Assembly: GCA_039090855.1 (NCBI GenBank)
Contig: CM077013.1
Coordinates: 140,265,240 to 140,329,239 of the forward strand
Reading direction: 5' to 3'
DNA length: 64,000 nucleotides
From: Macrothele yani
Taxonomy: Eukaryota > Arthropoda > Arachnida > Araneae > Macrothelidae
Below are positions 51,707-63,461 of the stretch, in pieces (positions within the stretch are counted from its first letter, which is position 1; every line of letters starts with the position of its first letter). The notes under the pieces were generated by a model. The model worked only from the letters and a program-made list of their open reading frames with translations, ran no database searches and was not told where the DNA came from. The translations under genes were made by a program, and so were the position numbers.

Positions 51707-53038
51707 CCAGTACATTAAAAAAGTTCTGGAACTTTTTATATTAAAAAAGAATGAGTACAGATAATACCTGTTCTTGAGGTATTTCCTTCAGAGTAGTTAT
51801 CCTGTGCAACTATGCATTTTTGCCAGCACTCATACAAAGATTTAAATGCAGATTGCAAGCCTTCTTTTGCCACACCCTCCAGTGCCTCCGTCGCAGCTCG
51901 CTGCATTTCTTTGGAACTTGAGAAATGTCGCCCCTAAAGCAAATTCTTCATCCAGAGAAAAAGGAAAAATTCACACGGAGCAAGATAGGGGGAATAAGTT
52001 GGTTGTGGAAGAATGGGAATGTGATGTTTGGACAGGTAATCGGACACCAAGAGGGATCTGTGAGCCAGCGCATTGTCGTGATGGAGCACCCATGAGTTAG
52101 TCTTCCAAAGATTGGGTTGCTTGTGTCTCGCTAATTCTCGGAGACGTTTCAGGACGTTGACAGGATTCTTGGAGATGTTTCAGGTCTTTTTTTAGTGACT
52201 GTACGACCATGTTGAAGGAATTCCTTGTGTAGGACCCCCTTGCAATTGGAGACAACTGCTAACAAGACCTTTCCTTTGGAGCGGTCAGCCTTGAAATTTT
52301 TTACGACAGTGATTTCCACACTTTTGACTATCGGTTGGATTGGGGGTCTTACAGAAAGCACCAGGTCTCATCGCCAGTGATCAATCGATTCAAGAGATTG
52401 GGATCTGAATCCACTGCATCGATGTTATCCCTGCAAACTTGCATGCGCTCATCCATTTTTTCTTGTGTCAGGTTTTTGGGAACAATTTGTTGGCACACGT
52501 GATGCATGCCCAGTTTCTCTGTTAAAATAGCATGGCAACTTCCAACTGAGATGCCGGCAACTTCTGCAATCGCTGCAATAGTTTTTCGACAGTCATTTTT
52601 CATAATTTCTTTGACAATGGATATTTGTTCATCCATTGTAGATGTTGAAGGTCGTCCTGTGACCTCTCATCATCCTCGATACTCTGTCACCCATTTTTAA
52701 ATCATCGTTGCCACTCATAAACTCTAATTCAACTCATTGCACTCTCACTGTATACTGACTTAATCATTTGAAAATTCTAAGCGAAAGATTTTCCGAGCAG
52801 AACACAAAATTTTACACTTGAACGCTGTTCAAAATTCGACATTGTTGTCCTCGCGACGGAGAGCCTCGAATGCCTGTAATCACGAATTACGCACATACGC
52901 TGTACGTGTTGGATCTGGATCAAACCAGTTCTGGCTGGTCGGTCACATGATGCTTTTTGCTTGCTCAATGGGGAATGACGTAATTCACTGACATTTGGCA
53001 ACTATTCAGAAAGTTCTGGAACTTTTTGAACGTACTAG
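51707..53038 (-). mobile_element. mariner transposon with TIRs and TA duplication
   Basis: Left CCAGTACATTAAAAAAGTTC and right, read inward, CTAGTACGTTCAAAAAGTTC; TA at 51705-51706 and 53039-53040. Length 1332 bp, full size. Confidence 0.9.
51738..52842 (-). pseudogene. mariner transposase, frameshifted
   Basis: The start MSNFEQRSSVKFCVLLGKSF is at 52842 (helix-turn-helix 1), then SIEDDERSQDDLQHLQW (linker). 52349-52636 is open: ISIVKEIMKNDCRKTIAAIA, LGMHHVCQQIVPKNLTQEK, and NRLITGDETWCFL with the first Asp. The second Asp is in VLHHDNALAHRSLLVSDYL (about 52080) and the third position in QPTYSPYLAPCEFFLF (Asp to Tyr, as in the 50.4-kb element). The end is YECWQKCIVAQDNYSEG. It is full-length with at least four frameshifts. 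Confidence 0.88.
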
Positions 53039-53114
53039 TATATTTATACATACATATATATGTATATTGATACAAAATTTGGGGTCTAAGACAATTGCTG
53101 CAACAATATATATA

Positions 53115-54346
53115 CACTGAAGTGCCAAAAGTCATGGGATAGCAGTATGCAAATTTTTAACTGGTGCTGCCCTTGTATAAAAACGTATAAAGGCCTTGAC
53201 ACACACCACGATTTTTATCAGTTGCGAGGTGTAATCTCATGAGTCAAGTTGAAAAACCATCAGTAGGATAATGGGAAGCCGACGTCAATTATTGGAGTTT
53301 GAACGAGGCATGGTAGTGGGAGCCAGATGAATAAGGCATTCAATTTCTGAAGTTGCGCGAACATTCAACATTCCTCGATCCATGGTGTCATGTGTGTACC
53401 GAGAATACCTCATGGAAGGCATTGCCACTCACCGTGGACAATCGCAGTGGCCAACTATGGGTGCATAGTTACCTTGACCAATGGCGTCTGACAAGGATTG
53501 TCCATGCTAACAGACAAGAGACACTGACTCAAATAAGATCCACATTCAATGCAGGAGGTACCAGAGACATATCCATCAGGTCAGTGCAGCGTAATTTAAC
53601 ATCCATGGGGTATGGGAGCAGAAGACCCACCAGAGTGCCTTTGTTAGCACTACTACATTGAACACAGCACCTCACCTGGGCTCCTGAACGTGGTAATTGG
53701 ACTCTGGAGGACTGGCAAGATGTGACGTGGTGAGATGAGTCACACCACCAGTTGTTATGAGCTAATGGTAGGGTTAGCATGTGGTGCAGACTCCATAGAC
53801 CCAAGCTGTCAACAAAGCATTTTGCAAGCCGGTGGTGGTTCCATACATGTGTGGGGTGTCTTTATATGTCACGGTTTGGGTCCTCTGGTCTTTGTAAACA
53901 TGTCATTAACCAGTAATTGCTTTGTTGCTCTGCTGGGACTTGCAGCCCTTCATGGATTTCATGTACCCAACAACAATGGGATTTTTCAGGCGGACACCAT
54001 GTCATTGGGTGCCACTGAATGTTGACACAATCATCACCCAGTTGTCCAAAATTGGTTCAAGGAGCATTCCGGATAGTTCTAATGGATGGTGTGGACACCA
54101 CGTTCGCCCGACGTGAACCCAATACAGCACTTATGGGACGTGGTGGAAAGGTTTATTGACATTCAAGATCATGAACCTACAAATTCCACGAAACTGTGCG
54201 CGGCTGTTCAGACAGCATAACACCTCTCCAGAAGTCTTACAGCTACTCGTGGAACCGATGCCATGTCAAGTTGCTGCACTTCTCTGGGTTAGAGGAGGTC
54301 CTACATGATACTAGGTACATGTCCCATGACTTTTGGCACTTTAGTG
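53115..54346 (+). mobile_element. Tc1-like transposon, degraded transposase
   Basis: Ends CACTGAAGTGCCAAAAGTCA (53115) and, read inward from 54346, CACTAAAGTGCCAAAAGTCA; a TA precedes the left end, and TGTA follows the right. Plus-strand coding from 53270: MGSRRQLLEFERGMVVGAR, SISEVARTFNIPRSMVSCVY (helix-turn-helix), then frames with CDVV.. VTPPVV around the first Asp and VVVPYMCGVSLYVTV. The second and third motifs are heavily eroded (NGIFQADTM; VNPIQHLWD-like at about 54110-54140). The C-terminal end is LWVRGGPT at 54309. It is older than its neighbours. Confidence 0.85.
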
Positions 54347-54632
54347 TGTATATATACATACACTGAGTTAGCTTCACAGTAGGAACATCTACCTAATAAT
54401 GCATTGGTCAACTTTTCTGTGATGTGACAGCTCATAGACTCACTTAGAAACAGATTCTACAATGACTTCATAAAAAGAAAATTCGACTTACCCTTGGGGT
54501 AGTGTCTTCTTTCTTTTTTTTAATATTTTTTTTTCATTCTTAGACCACTGTTGTTTATTGACCTTTTCTTTGTTTGACACTTGTGATAGCTCTATATTTT
54601 GTACACACCCACTAGCATTTAAAAGCATCGGG

Positions 54633-54636
<4 letters not shown>
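54347..54636. other. no gene recognised
   Basis: AT-rich spacer before the TA microsatellite. Confidence 0.4.

Positions 54637-54686
<50 letters not shown>
54637..54686. repeat. TA microsatellite at RTE copy 2 3' end
   Basis: (TA)n of about 50 bp directly followed by the (TCA)n tail of a minus-strand RTE. Confidence 0.95.
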
Positions 54687-54688
<2 letters not shown>

Positions 54689-57600
54689 TCATCATCATCA
54701 TCATTGTCAACCATTATCAATCCACTGCTGGACGAAGGTCTCCCCAAGTTTCCTCCACAACGGTCTGTCTTGTGCCAGTCTCCTCCATGTCACCCCTGCA
54801 TACTTTCGAATTTCATCCACCATCTCCCATGTGGTCTTCTTCTGGGTCTTTTCCTGTCCCTTGGAATCCAATCTAAAATTTCGGCTGTCCATCGATGATC
54901 TGTCCTTCTGGCAGTATGTCCAGCCCATTGCCATTTCAGGGATTTGACTCTGATCATGATGTCTTCCACTCTTGTCATTTTCGGATCCACGAGTTCCTCT
55001 TCTTATCTCTCCTGGTTACACCAAGTATGCACCTCTCCATGCTTCTTTGAGTTGTCTGCAGCCTTTGTATGTCTCTTTTAGTTAAGGTCCACGTCTCTGC
55101 ACCATACGTAAGCACTGGAAGGATGCATTGATCAAACACTTTTCTTTTAAGACATAATGGCATATTGCTCTTGAAAATTATGCTGTTTCTTCCAAAGCTC
55201 TCCAGGCAAGTTTTGTGCGCCGATTAATTTCTTCATCAATGTGACCCTCACTTGATATCTGCTGTCCAAGATAAATGTACGTGTCTGTTATCTCCAGCTT
55301 TTCTCCATTAATCGATAAATCTTCATTTCTTGTAAAAGCATTGAACATCACTTTTGTCTTCTGAAAGTTCATTTTAATCCCACTTCTTTACTCTTGTCAG
55401 CAAAGTTCCTGGATCATACTCTGCAGCTCTGATGGGCTAGTTGCAAAAATGACTACGTCATCAGCAAAACGAAGGTGGGTTAGATAATCTCCATTAATCT
55501 TTATCCCCTTGTTTTCCCAGCTCAGTGACTGAAAAACACCCTCCAATGTGGCATTAAAGAGCTTCGGAGATATGGTGTCACCTTGTCTCACTCCCTTTCC
55601 AATTTTTATGTGTGTTGTATTTTCAAACAGCCTAATCTTTGCACTTGCATTTTCATAGATGTTATTAATAATATTAATGTATGCATCTTCAATACACGCA
55701 GGTTTTCAGAGCCATTGTAACTGCTGATGGTTTCACCGAATCAAAGGCTTTTTCATAATCGATAAAAGCCATGCACAATGGAAGTTCATATTCCCTCGCT
55801 CTTTCAATTAGTTCTCTCAGCACATGGATATGATCTATTGTGCTGTAGCCACTCCTGAATCCAGCTTGTTCTCTCGGTTGAGCCATGTCCAGTGTTACCT
55901 TCAAGCGGTGTGAAAGAACTTTAGTGAAGATTTTATAAACTACTGATAGGAGGCTGATAGGTCTGTAGTTTCCGAGATCCTCAATGTCACCTTTCTTATG
56001 TAGCAGGATCATTGTAGCGGTGTTCCAATCCTCAGGAATCTTTCCTTCATTAAGGCATCGAGTGAAAATTTGGGCGAGTACTGTTTCGATTTCTCCACTT
56101 GCTTCTTGTATGATGTCTACAGTAATTCCATCTTCTCCTGGAGCTTTTCCCCGCTTCATGTTCTTGATTGCATGTGCAACTTCTGCTGGAAGGACTGGAG
56201 GAACTCTGGTACTGGTATCTTTCATGATGTCTGGAGTGCATGTATCATCCCTTTCATATAATTTGGAGTAGAAATCTTTCACTCTTGTCAAAATTTCGCC
56301 TCTATTTCTTGTTACAGAACCATCTTCTTTTCTCAGTGCCATAATCTGTTTTCTTCCCTTACTGAGATGTCCCTTTGCTATCTTTAGGCTTTGGTTGTTT
56401 TCAATTGCTTTCCTCACTAGTTCACAGTTGAATTTTCTTACGTCTTCAGTGATACTTTTTCGTACTGTCTTGCATAGCTCTATATATTCCACTTTGGAAG
56501 TCACATCTTCTTTAGTTGTCCTCATCTCTCTTCTTTTTTGCATCAACATTGTCGTTTTCCTGATAATTTATTTACATGCAACTTGTTCTTAGACCCAGCT
56601 AATTTTGTTGCTGTTTCCATAAGAGCTTTGGTTACTTTTCTGTTAACTTCAGAGATGTCCACTTCTTCCGATGTTAGGCCTTCTAAAGCAGAGAACCTGT
56701 TCTTCAGTTCCAACTTGAAGGTATTATGGTGTTTTTAAGGTTGGTTATGTCAATAGATTTTGTTTGTCTTATGAGCTTGCCACGTTCAAGTTTAGTGTTG
56801 AGGTGCATCTTACATCTCACCAATCTATGGTCACTACCTGTGTTGAACTTGTTTAGCACACTGCAGTCTTCTATGACGAATTTTTTGTTACACATAATAA
56901 AATCAATTTCACTTGTCGTCCCATTTGGATGTCTCCATGTCCATTTTCTGTGTGGCTTTTTCTTGAAAAAGGAGTTCAAGATGAAAAACCCTTCTGCCTC
57001 TGCAAACTCAACGAGTATTTCCACGCTGGTTTCTGTTGCCGTGACCGAATTTACCTACTGAAGTTTCATTCTGTTGCCGTTGCCCTATTTTTGCATTGAA
57101 ATCTCCCATAATTATTTTCAAGTGCTGCTTACCTTTATTATTTAGATGACAAATTTCCTCATAAAATTCTTCAATTTCTTCTTCAGGATGACTTGTGGTG
57201 GGTGCATAAGTTTGAATAATCTGAGCCTGGTATCTTCTCGATAGTTGGATAACGAGTCGTGCAGCTCTGTCAGAGGAACTTTCAACTTCTACCACTTTAT
57301 CCTTCAGTTTCTTGTTTATTATAAATCCAACACCACTAGTTCTGCCAGTATCTGTCCCACGATAGTAGAAGAGATGTCCACTTTTCAGTTCAATGAGATC
57401 TTCTCCTTTTCTCCTTACCTCACTTAGCCCCACGATGTCCCACTTGATCCTTTGTAGTTCCTCTTCCAATTCAAGAAGCCTTGAATCAGAAGATAGGGAG
57501 CGTCCATTGTACGTTGCCAAGGTCAGCATCAGATGGCAGCCTAGTCCGGTCCTCCGAGATTCTTAACACCCTCTGCCTTCATGTGTCGCACTGGCCGCTG

Positions 57601-57868
57601 CCTTGACCAGGTACATTCCAGCTGCCGGAGACTGAGGGCCAAGATTTAAGTTGTGGAGTCATTTTGGAGGGGTTTGGCCATAACTCACCACGCTGGCCAG
57701 CGGGTTGGTGAGTGTGGGATAGAATTTCCTCTAATCCCGATGGTATAGTTATACCGCTATGGGCGGTCGTCAGAGCCCCTTTAGTGGGAACAGGATGCAC
57801 CACGAGAAGGCGGGGTTGACATTTTGTCAAGGAGAGGCTGTGATGTTACGCATCACCTGACCTTACAT

Positions 57869-57872
<4 letters not shown>
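54687..57872 (-). mobile_element. RTE-type non-LTR retrotransposon, copy 2, full-length
   Basis: Same family as 42517-45491, very similar base for base, with about 200 bp of extra 5' leader (57661-57872, containing GTCAGGTGATGCGTAACATC and a tRNA-free, GC-richer stretch). Its 3' end (TCA)n touches one TA tract and its 5' end another (57873-57919). Confidence 0.93.
54707..57830 (-). pseudogene. RTE endonuclease/RT ORF with single-base frameshifts
   Basis: Long open pieces line up with the intact copy: 57008-57529 (endonuclease, MGDFNAKIG), 56704-57024 (GSDHRLVRCKM), 55689-56549 (RT start to AFIDYEKAFDSV), 55397-55591 (FADDVVIFA), 55178-55372, 54975-55163, 54707-54990. The breaks are mostly one-base changes in short homopolymers, such as CCAAAAGC to CCAAAGC (about 55195) and GGTGTTTTTTAAGG to GGTGTTTTTAAGG (about 56733). 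They may be genuine decay or sequencing error. Apart from these, residues and motifs are the same as in the intact ORF. Confidence 0.9.
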
Positions 57873-57918
<46 letters not shown>

Positions 57919-57919
57919 T
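57873..57919. repeat. TA microsatellite between two head-to-head RTEs
   Basis: (TA)n, GTATATATATATTTT; the 5' ends of RTE copies 2 and 3 face each other here. Confidence 0.93.
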
Positions 57920-60900
57920 TTCAGGTGATGCGTAACATCAAAGCCTCTCCTTGACAAATGTCAACCCCGCCTTCTCGTGGTGCATCCTGTTCCCACTAAA
58001 GGGGCTCTGACGACCGCCCATAGCGGTATAACTATACCATCGGGATCAGAGAAATGCTATCCCACACTCACCAATCCGCTTGGCCAGCGTGGTGAGTTAT
58101 GGCCAAACCCCTCCAAAATGATTCCACAACTTAAATCTTGGCCCTCAGTCTCCGGCAGCTGGAATGTACCTGGCCAAGGCAGCGGCCAGTGCGACATGAA
58201 AGGCAGAGTGCTAAGAATCCGGAGGACCGGACTAGGCTGCCATCTGATGCTGACCTTGGCTACTTACAATGGACGCTCCCTATCTTCTGATTCAAGGCTC
58301 TTGAATTGGAAGAGGAACTACAAAATGGGACATGCGTGGGCTAAGTAGGTGAGAAAAGGAGAAGATCTCATCGAACTGAAAAGTGGACATCTCTTCTACT
58401 ATCGTGGGACAGATACTGGCAGAACTAGTGGTGTTGGATTTATAATAAACAAGAAACTGAAGGACAAAGTTGTAGAAGTTGAAAGTTCCTCTGACAGAGC
58501 TGCACGACTTGTTATCCAACTCTCGAAAGATACCAGGCTCAGATTATTCAAACTATGCACCCACCACAAGTCATCCTGAAGAAGAAATTGAAGAATTTTA
58601 TGAGGAAATTTGTCATCTAAATAATAAAGGTAAGCAGCATTTGAAGATAATTATGGGAGATTTCAATGCAAAAATAGGCAACGGCAACAGAATGAAACTT
58701 CAGTAGGTAAATTCGGTCATGGCAACAGAAACCAGCGTGGAAACTCTCGTTGAGTTTGCAGAGAGGCAGAAGATTTTTCATCTTGAACTCCTTTTTTTCA
58801 GAAAAAGCCACACAGGAAATGGACATGGAAAATCCAAATAGAACTGACAATGAAATTGATTTTATTATGTGTAACAAAAAATTCGTCATAGAAGATTTTG
58901 CAGTGTGCTAAACAAGTTCAACACAGGTAGTGACCATAGATTGAGTGAGATGTAAGATGCACCTCAACACTAAACTTTGAACGTGGCAAGCTCATAGGAC
59001 AAACAAAATCTATTGACATAACCAACCTTAAAAAACACCATAATACCTTCAAGTTAGAACTGAAGAACAGGTTCTCTGCTTTAGAAGGCCTAACATCGGA
59101 AGAAGTGGACATCTCTGAAGTTAACAGAAAAGTAACCAAAACTCTTATGGAAACAGCAACAAAATTAGCTGGGTCTAAGAACAAGTTGCATGTGAACAAA
59201 TTATCAGGAAAAACCAAAATGTTGATGCAAGAAGAGAGATGAGGACAACTAAAAGAAGATGTGACTTCCAAAGTGGAATATATAGAGCTATGCAAGACAA
59301 TAAAAAAAAGTATCACTGAAACGTAAAGGAAATTCAACTGTGAACTAGTGAGGAAAGCAATTGAAAACAACCAAAGCCTAAAGATAGCAAAGGAGACATC
59401 TCAGTAAGGGAAGAAAACAGATTATGGCACTGAGAAAAGAAGATGGTTCTGTAACAAGAAATAGAGGCGAAATTTTGACAAGAGTGAAGATTTCTGCTCA
59501 AATTATATGAAAGTGATGATATACACTCCAGACATCATGAAAGATGCCAGTACCAGAGTTCCTCCAGTCCTTCCAGCAGAAGTTGCACATGCAATCAAGA
59601 ACATGAAGCGAGGAAAAGCTCCAGGAGAAGATGGAATTACTGTAGACATCATACAAAAGAAGCAAGTGGAGAAATCGAAACAGTACTATTTTTCACTCGA
59701 TGCCTTAATGAAGGAAAGATTCCTGAGGATTGGAACACCGCTACAATGATCCTGCTACATAGAAAGGTGACATTGAGGATCTCGGAAACTACAGACCTAT
59801 CAGCCTCTATCAGTAGTTTATAAAATCTTCACTAAAGTTCTTTCACACACGCTTGAAGGTAACACTGGACATGGCTCAACCGAGAGAACAAGCTGATTCA
59901 GGAGGCTACAGCACAATAGATCATATCCACGTACTGAGAGGAGCTAATTGAAAAGAGCGAGGGAATATGAACTTCCATTGTGCATGGCTTTTATCGATTA
60001 TGAAAAAGCCTTTTATTCGGTGAAACCATCAGCAATTACAATGGCTCTGAAAACCTGCGGTATTGAAGATGCATACATTAATATTATTAATAACATCTAT
60101 GAAAATGCAAGTGCAAAGATTAGGCTGTTTGAAAATACAACACACGTAAAAATTGGGAAGGATGAGACAAGGTGACACCATATCTCAGCTCTTTAATGCC
60201 ACGCCACATTGGAGGGTGTTTTTCAGTCACTGAAAACAAGGGGATAAAGATTAATGGAGATTATCTAACCCACCTTTTAGATTTTGCTGATGACGTGGTC
60301 ATTTGCAACTACCCCATCAGAGCTGCAGAGTATGATCCAGGAACTTGCTGACAAATGTAAAGAAGTGGGATTAAAAATGAACTTTCAGAAGACAAAAGTG
60401 ATGTTCAATGCTTTACAAGAAATGAAGATTTATCGATTGATGGAAAAGCTGGGAATAACAGACACAAATGCGTTTATCTTGGACAGCAGATATCAAGTGA
60501 GGGTCACATTGATGAAGAAATTAATCGGCGTACAAAACTTGCCTGGAGAGCTTTTGGAAGAAACAGCAGAATTTTCAAGAGCAATATGCCATTATGTCTT
60601 AAAAGAAAGTGTTTGATCAATGCATCCTTCCAGTGCTTACGTATGGTGCAGAGATGGGACCTTAACTAAAAGAGACATACAAAGGCTGCAGGTAACTCAA
60701 AGAAGCATGGAGAGGGCATGCTGGTGTAACCAGGAGAGATAAGAAGAGGAACTCGTGGATCAAAAAATGACAAGGTGGAAGACATCATGATCAGAGTTAA
60801 ATCCCTGAAATGGCAATGGGCTGGACATACTGCCAGAAGGACAGATCATCGATGGACAGCCGAAATTTTAGATTGGATTCAGGGACAGGAAAAGACCCAG

Positions 60901-61052
60901 AAGAAGACCACATGGGAGATGGGTGGATGAAATTCGAAAGTATGCAGGGGTGACATGGAGAGACTGGCACAAGACAGACCGTGGAAACTTGGGGAGACCT
61001 TCGTCCAGCAGTGGATTGATAATGGTTGACAATGATGATGATGATGATATAT
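57920..61052 (+). pseudogene. RTE-type retrotransposon, copy 3, many indels
   Basis: Plus-strand copy of the same family from TCAGGTGATGCGTAACATCA to AATGATGATGATGATGATAT. Motifs remain in scattered frames: LKIIMGDFNAKIG (58650), MKRGKAPGEDGITVDII (59600), MAFIDYEKAFYSVKPSA (59980; Asp to Tyr), FADD (about 60280, with a frameshift). Single-base insertions and deletions occur every few tens of bases, far more than in copy 2. It shares with copy 2, against copy 1, changes such as NCELVRKAI and SLKIAKG. It cannot encode the protein. Confidence 0.92.
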
Positions 61053-61494
61053 ATATTTTGTCTTTCTTTTTATATGGCCTTGTCTTCAATAAAAACTGCT
61101 AAAAACCAAAGTTTCTATCTACAAATAGTTATACTCTCAATCAACACTTACTTAATTCACTATATATTTTCCATCTAATAAAACATATTTTACATACAAT
61201 TCTTGCTTTGCATTCATTCTTTACTATATATAAAATCTCTATCTACAAATATATACTACACTATTTACATCATAGCGCTCGAACTTCCATCAACTATGAT
61301 ATATATTCACATTGCATCTTACTTGCCCTTTATCTCGTAAGTCCATCCTGCAAGCCCTAGCCCAACTCACAGTCACACCATACTTTGGGTACTTTCAGCA
61401 GAACCCCTGCCATTACCAAGAAGCCGATGTCAACCTTCCGCTCTGCTGGCCGCAGAACAAGTGAACGAATCAGTCGGGGCTTCTGCTCCAGTCA
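61053..61494. other. no gene recognised
   Basis: AT-rich; includes the sequence AGCGCTCGAACTTCC and a GC-richer segment (61350-61500) next to the PLE P3 fragment, perhaps part of it. Confidence 0.4.
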
Positions 61495-61810
61495 TCATCC
61501 GCATGTCCTCCTCTCTGGCGCCATCTATTGTTAGTTAGGTCTGTTCTTTTTTCCGCTTACTGTCCCAATTTAATCAGTGTCTTCCAGTTATCATTCAAAC
61601 TATTGGGGTCACTGGTATTACAAATTCTTGTTCTATTTTTTTTTCAATTAAAACCTATTCTGCTGTTCTAAAATGCTTTTCATTTTTGCAGCTTTTAATA
61701 ATTTTAATTTCATCAGATTTCGGATATTGGTGGCTTTCAAGACAAGGCTGTTTTTGCTTCATTTTTTATTCCAATTATTCAAATGGTGCCTTAACCTGTA
61801 TAAAAGTATA
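61495..61810 (-). mobile_element. diverged PLE P3 3' coding fragment
   Basis: Matches 22432-22740 of P3: CTCTGGCGCCATCTATTGT is shared, and the text around 61680-61740 (GCAGCTTTTAATAATTTTAA) parallels 22615-22640, which encodes IKIIKSC of the endonuclease C-terminal part. Several stops. Confidence 0.7.
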
Positions 61811-61859
61811 TTCTTCTTTATGAAGTCATTATTGACTTGCACGTGAGTTAGTGCAGCAG

Positions 61860-62515
61860 AATAGCGGTTAATTACCACAATGATGCAAATATTCAGATTC
61901 TACAAGGTGTCAAACATCCTCCATGCATAACTTGGCCCATGTTCTTTGCAGCAGCTCCCTCAGTTCATGATCATTTCATGAAGAGGGGTCAGCAGTTCTC
62001 ACACCCTGTTCTAGCATATCTCACAAATATTCGATTGGGTTACGATTAGGGGAGTTTGGGGGCCAAGGCAATGTGGTGAATTCATTGTTGTGTTCCTCCA
62101 ACCACTCAGTAGTTATACAAGCCCAATAACATGTGTTGTCCTGTTGAATGATGGCACTGTGGTCTAAGTAAACCTCCTGCAGATATGGATAGACATGGCA
62201 GGCTAACAGGTGTCTGAATCGTCCACCATTCAGTGTTTGTGGGATGATAACCAATGGATCTAAGGCTTGCCAAGAAAAAGCTCCCCAGACCAGAACACCA
62301 CCTCCACCAGCTTTTTAAGCCCCAATTGTGCAAACAGAGGATAGAGCTTCATGCTGTTTATGATATATACAAACCCAGCCATAAGTATGGTGCAGCAGAA
62401 AATGAGACTCACCACTCCAGATGGCTTTCTTCCATCTGTCACGGTTCCATTGGAAATGTTCCTTGGCCCCATGCGAGGCGTTGTATACGATGACTGGGCG
62501 TCATCATTTATTTCC
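61860..62515 (-). pseudogene. Tc1-like transposase C-terminal part
   Basis: Minus strand: SGVVSLIFCCTILMAGFVYI (after the first Asp region), LLACHVYPYLQEVYLDHSAI, IIQQDNTCYWACITTEWLEE (second Asp) and PWPPNSPNRNPIEYL (Glu), then LEQGVRTADPSS and a C-terminal HELRELLQRTWAKL. Frameshifts separate the pieces. The N-terminal DNA-binding half and the termini were not found. Confidence 0.78.
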
Positions 62516-62899
62516 ATATAACAATTTTATTTACATAATTTAAAGCACAGATTTCATTCCTATTGCCACATTACGAATACTTCTTAATTAATCTATGTGG
62601 TGTCATCTTATTATGTGGATTTCTGCCATTCATTGTCATCACAAGATAGCTTAAGAAATATCGCTCTGTCTCTCTTATGCGCGCACGCACACACATAAAG
62701 AAATAAAATATTAAAGTTGCAAAACAAATTCCTTCCATAATCTTTGCTGTTGTTCTCAAAACTTATTTCATATTTTCTGCAATCAAAAACTTATATTTTA
62801 TGCAAAGAAGCCTGATGAAAGATGAGACTTCATTTTGAGACATTACACATTATAAAAACTCGGCAGCAAAAAAACAGGTTTTCACCAAGTTCTATGAAT
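62516..62899. other. no gene recognised
   Basis: AT-rich; a CA/CG-type run at 62679-62694. Confidence 0.4.
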
Positions 62900-63460
62900 G
62901 AAATTAGTAGGTGGGTGAATTCTTCATTGAAAGTCATAGCTGCTTTGAGAGGTTTTCACAGGAATGATGGGTTCTCAAGAGAGTCCCGCATGGCTGTGTA
63001 TGAAAGTGTATTTGTTCCTACTCTGATGTAGGGCAGTGAAACCTAGGTACTACAGAAGAAACATAGAAGTTGTATGTGTGCTGGAGAAATGAGGTACTTA
63101 CAGGGGAGTTTGTGGCAAGACGTGTTCTGATTGTGTGAGGAATGAAGATGTGTTGCAGTTGTGTAATGTGAAGCAAAATGTTGTTAGCAACGTGGAGACT
63201 AACATTCTGCAGTGGTTTGGGCATGTTAAAAGAATGAGTAATGAGATGCTTTTTAAGAAACAATTTTTAGCCCAAGTGGCAGGAAGGAAAGGTAGAGGAA
63301 AGCCAAGGCAGTCATGGGAGGATCAGATTCAGGAGTGTCTGCATGTGAAAAAGATTATGAGTATGAAGATCTTGTGTACGGCGTGTGATGAATGTCAGTG
63401 AACACCAAGTTGTATGTTGCTGTAAATGGAGACTATTGATATGACAACAGTAAGCAACAT
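62900..63460 (+). mobile_element. N1 copy, 3' fragment
   Basis: Plus-strand pieces: EISRWVNSSLKVIAALRGFH, RNDGFSRESRMAVYESVFVP (62822-63031); [40 protein letters not shown] (63135-63401). A TAG replaces Tyr of LMYGSE at about 63029. The 3' UTR is short and the fragment merges into GATA repeats at 63462. Confidence 0.85.
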
Positions 63461-63461
63461 T

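Noticed and set aside
57873..61052. RTE copy 3 as a pure read-folding artefact of copy 2
   Set aside because: Flanks beyond the two elements are not mirror images, which a folded read would give; accuracy of its indels remains open.
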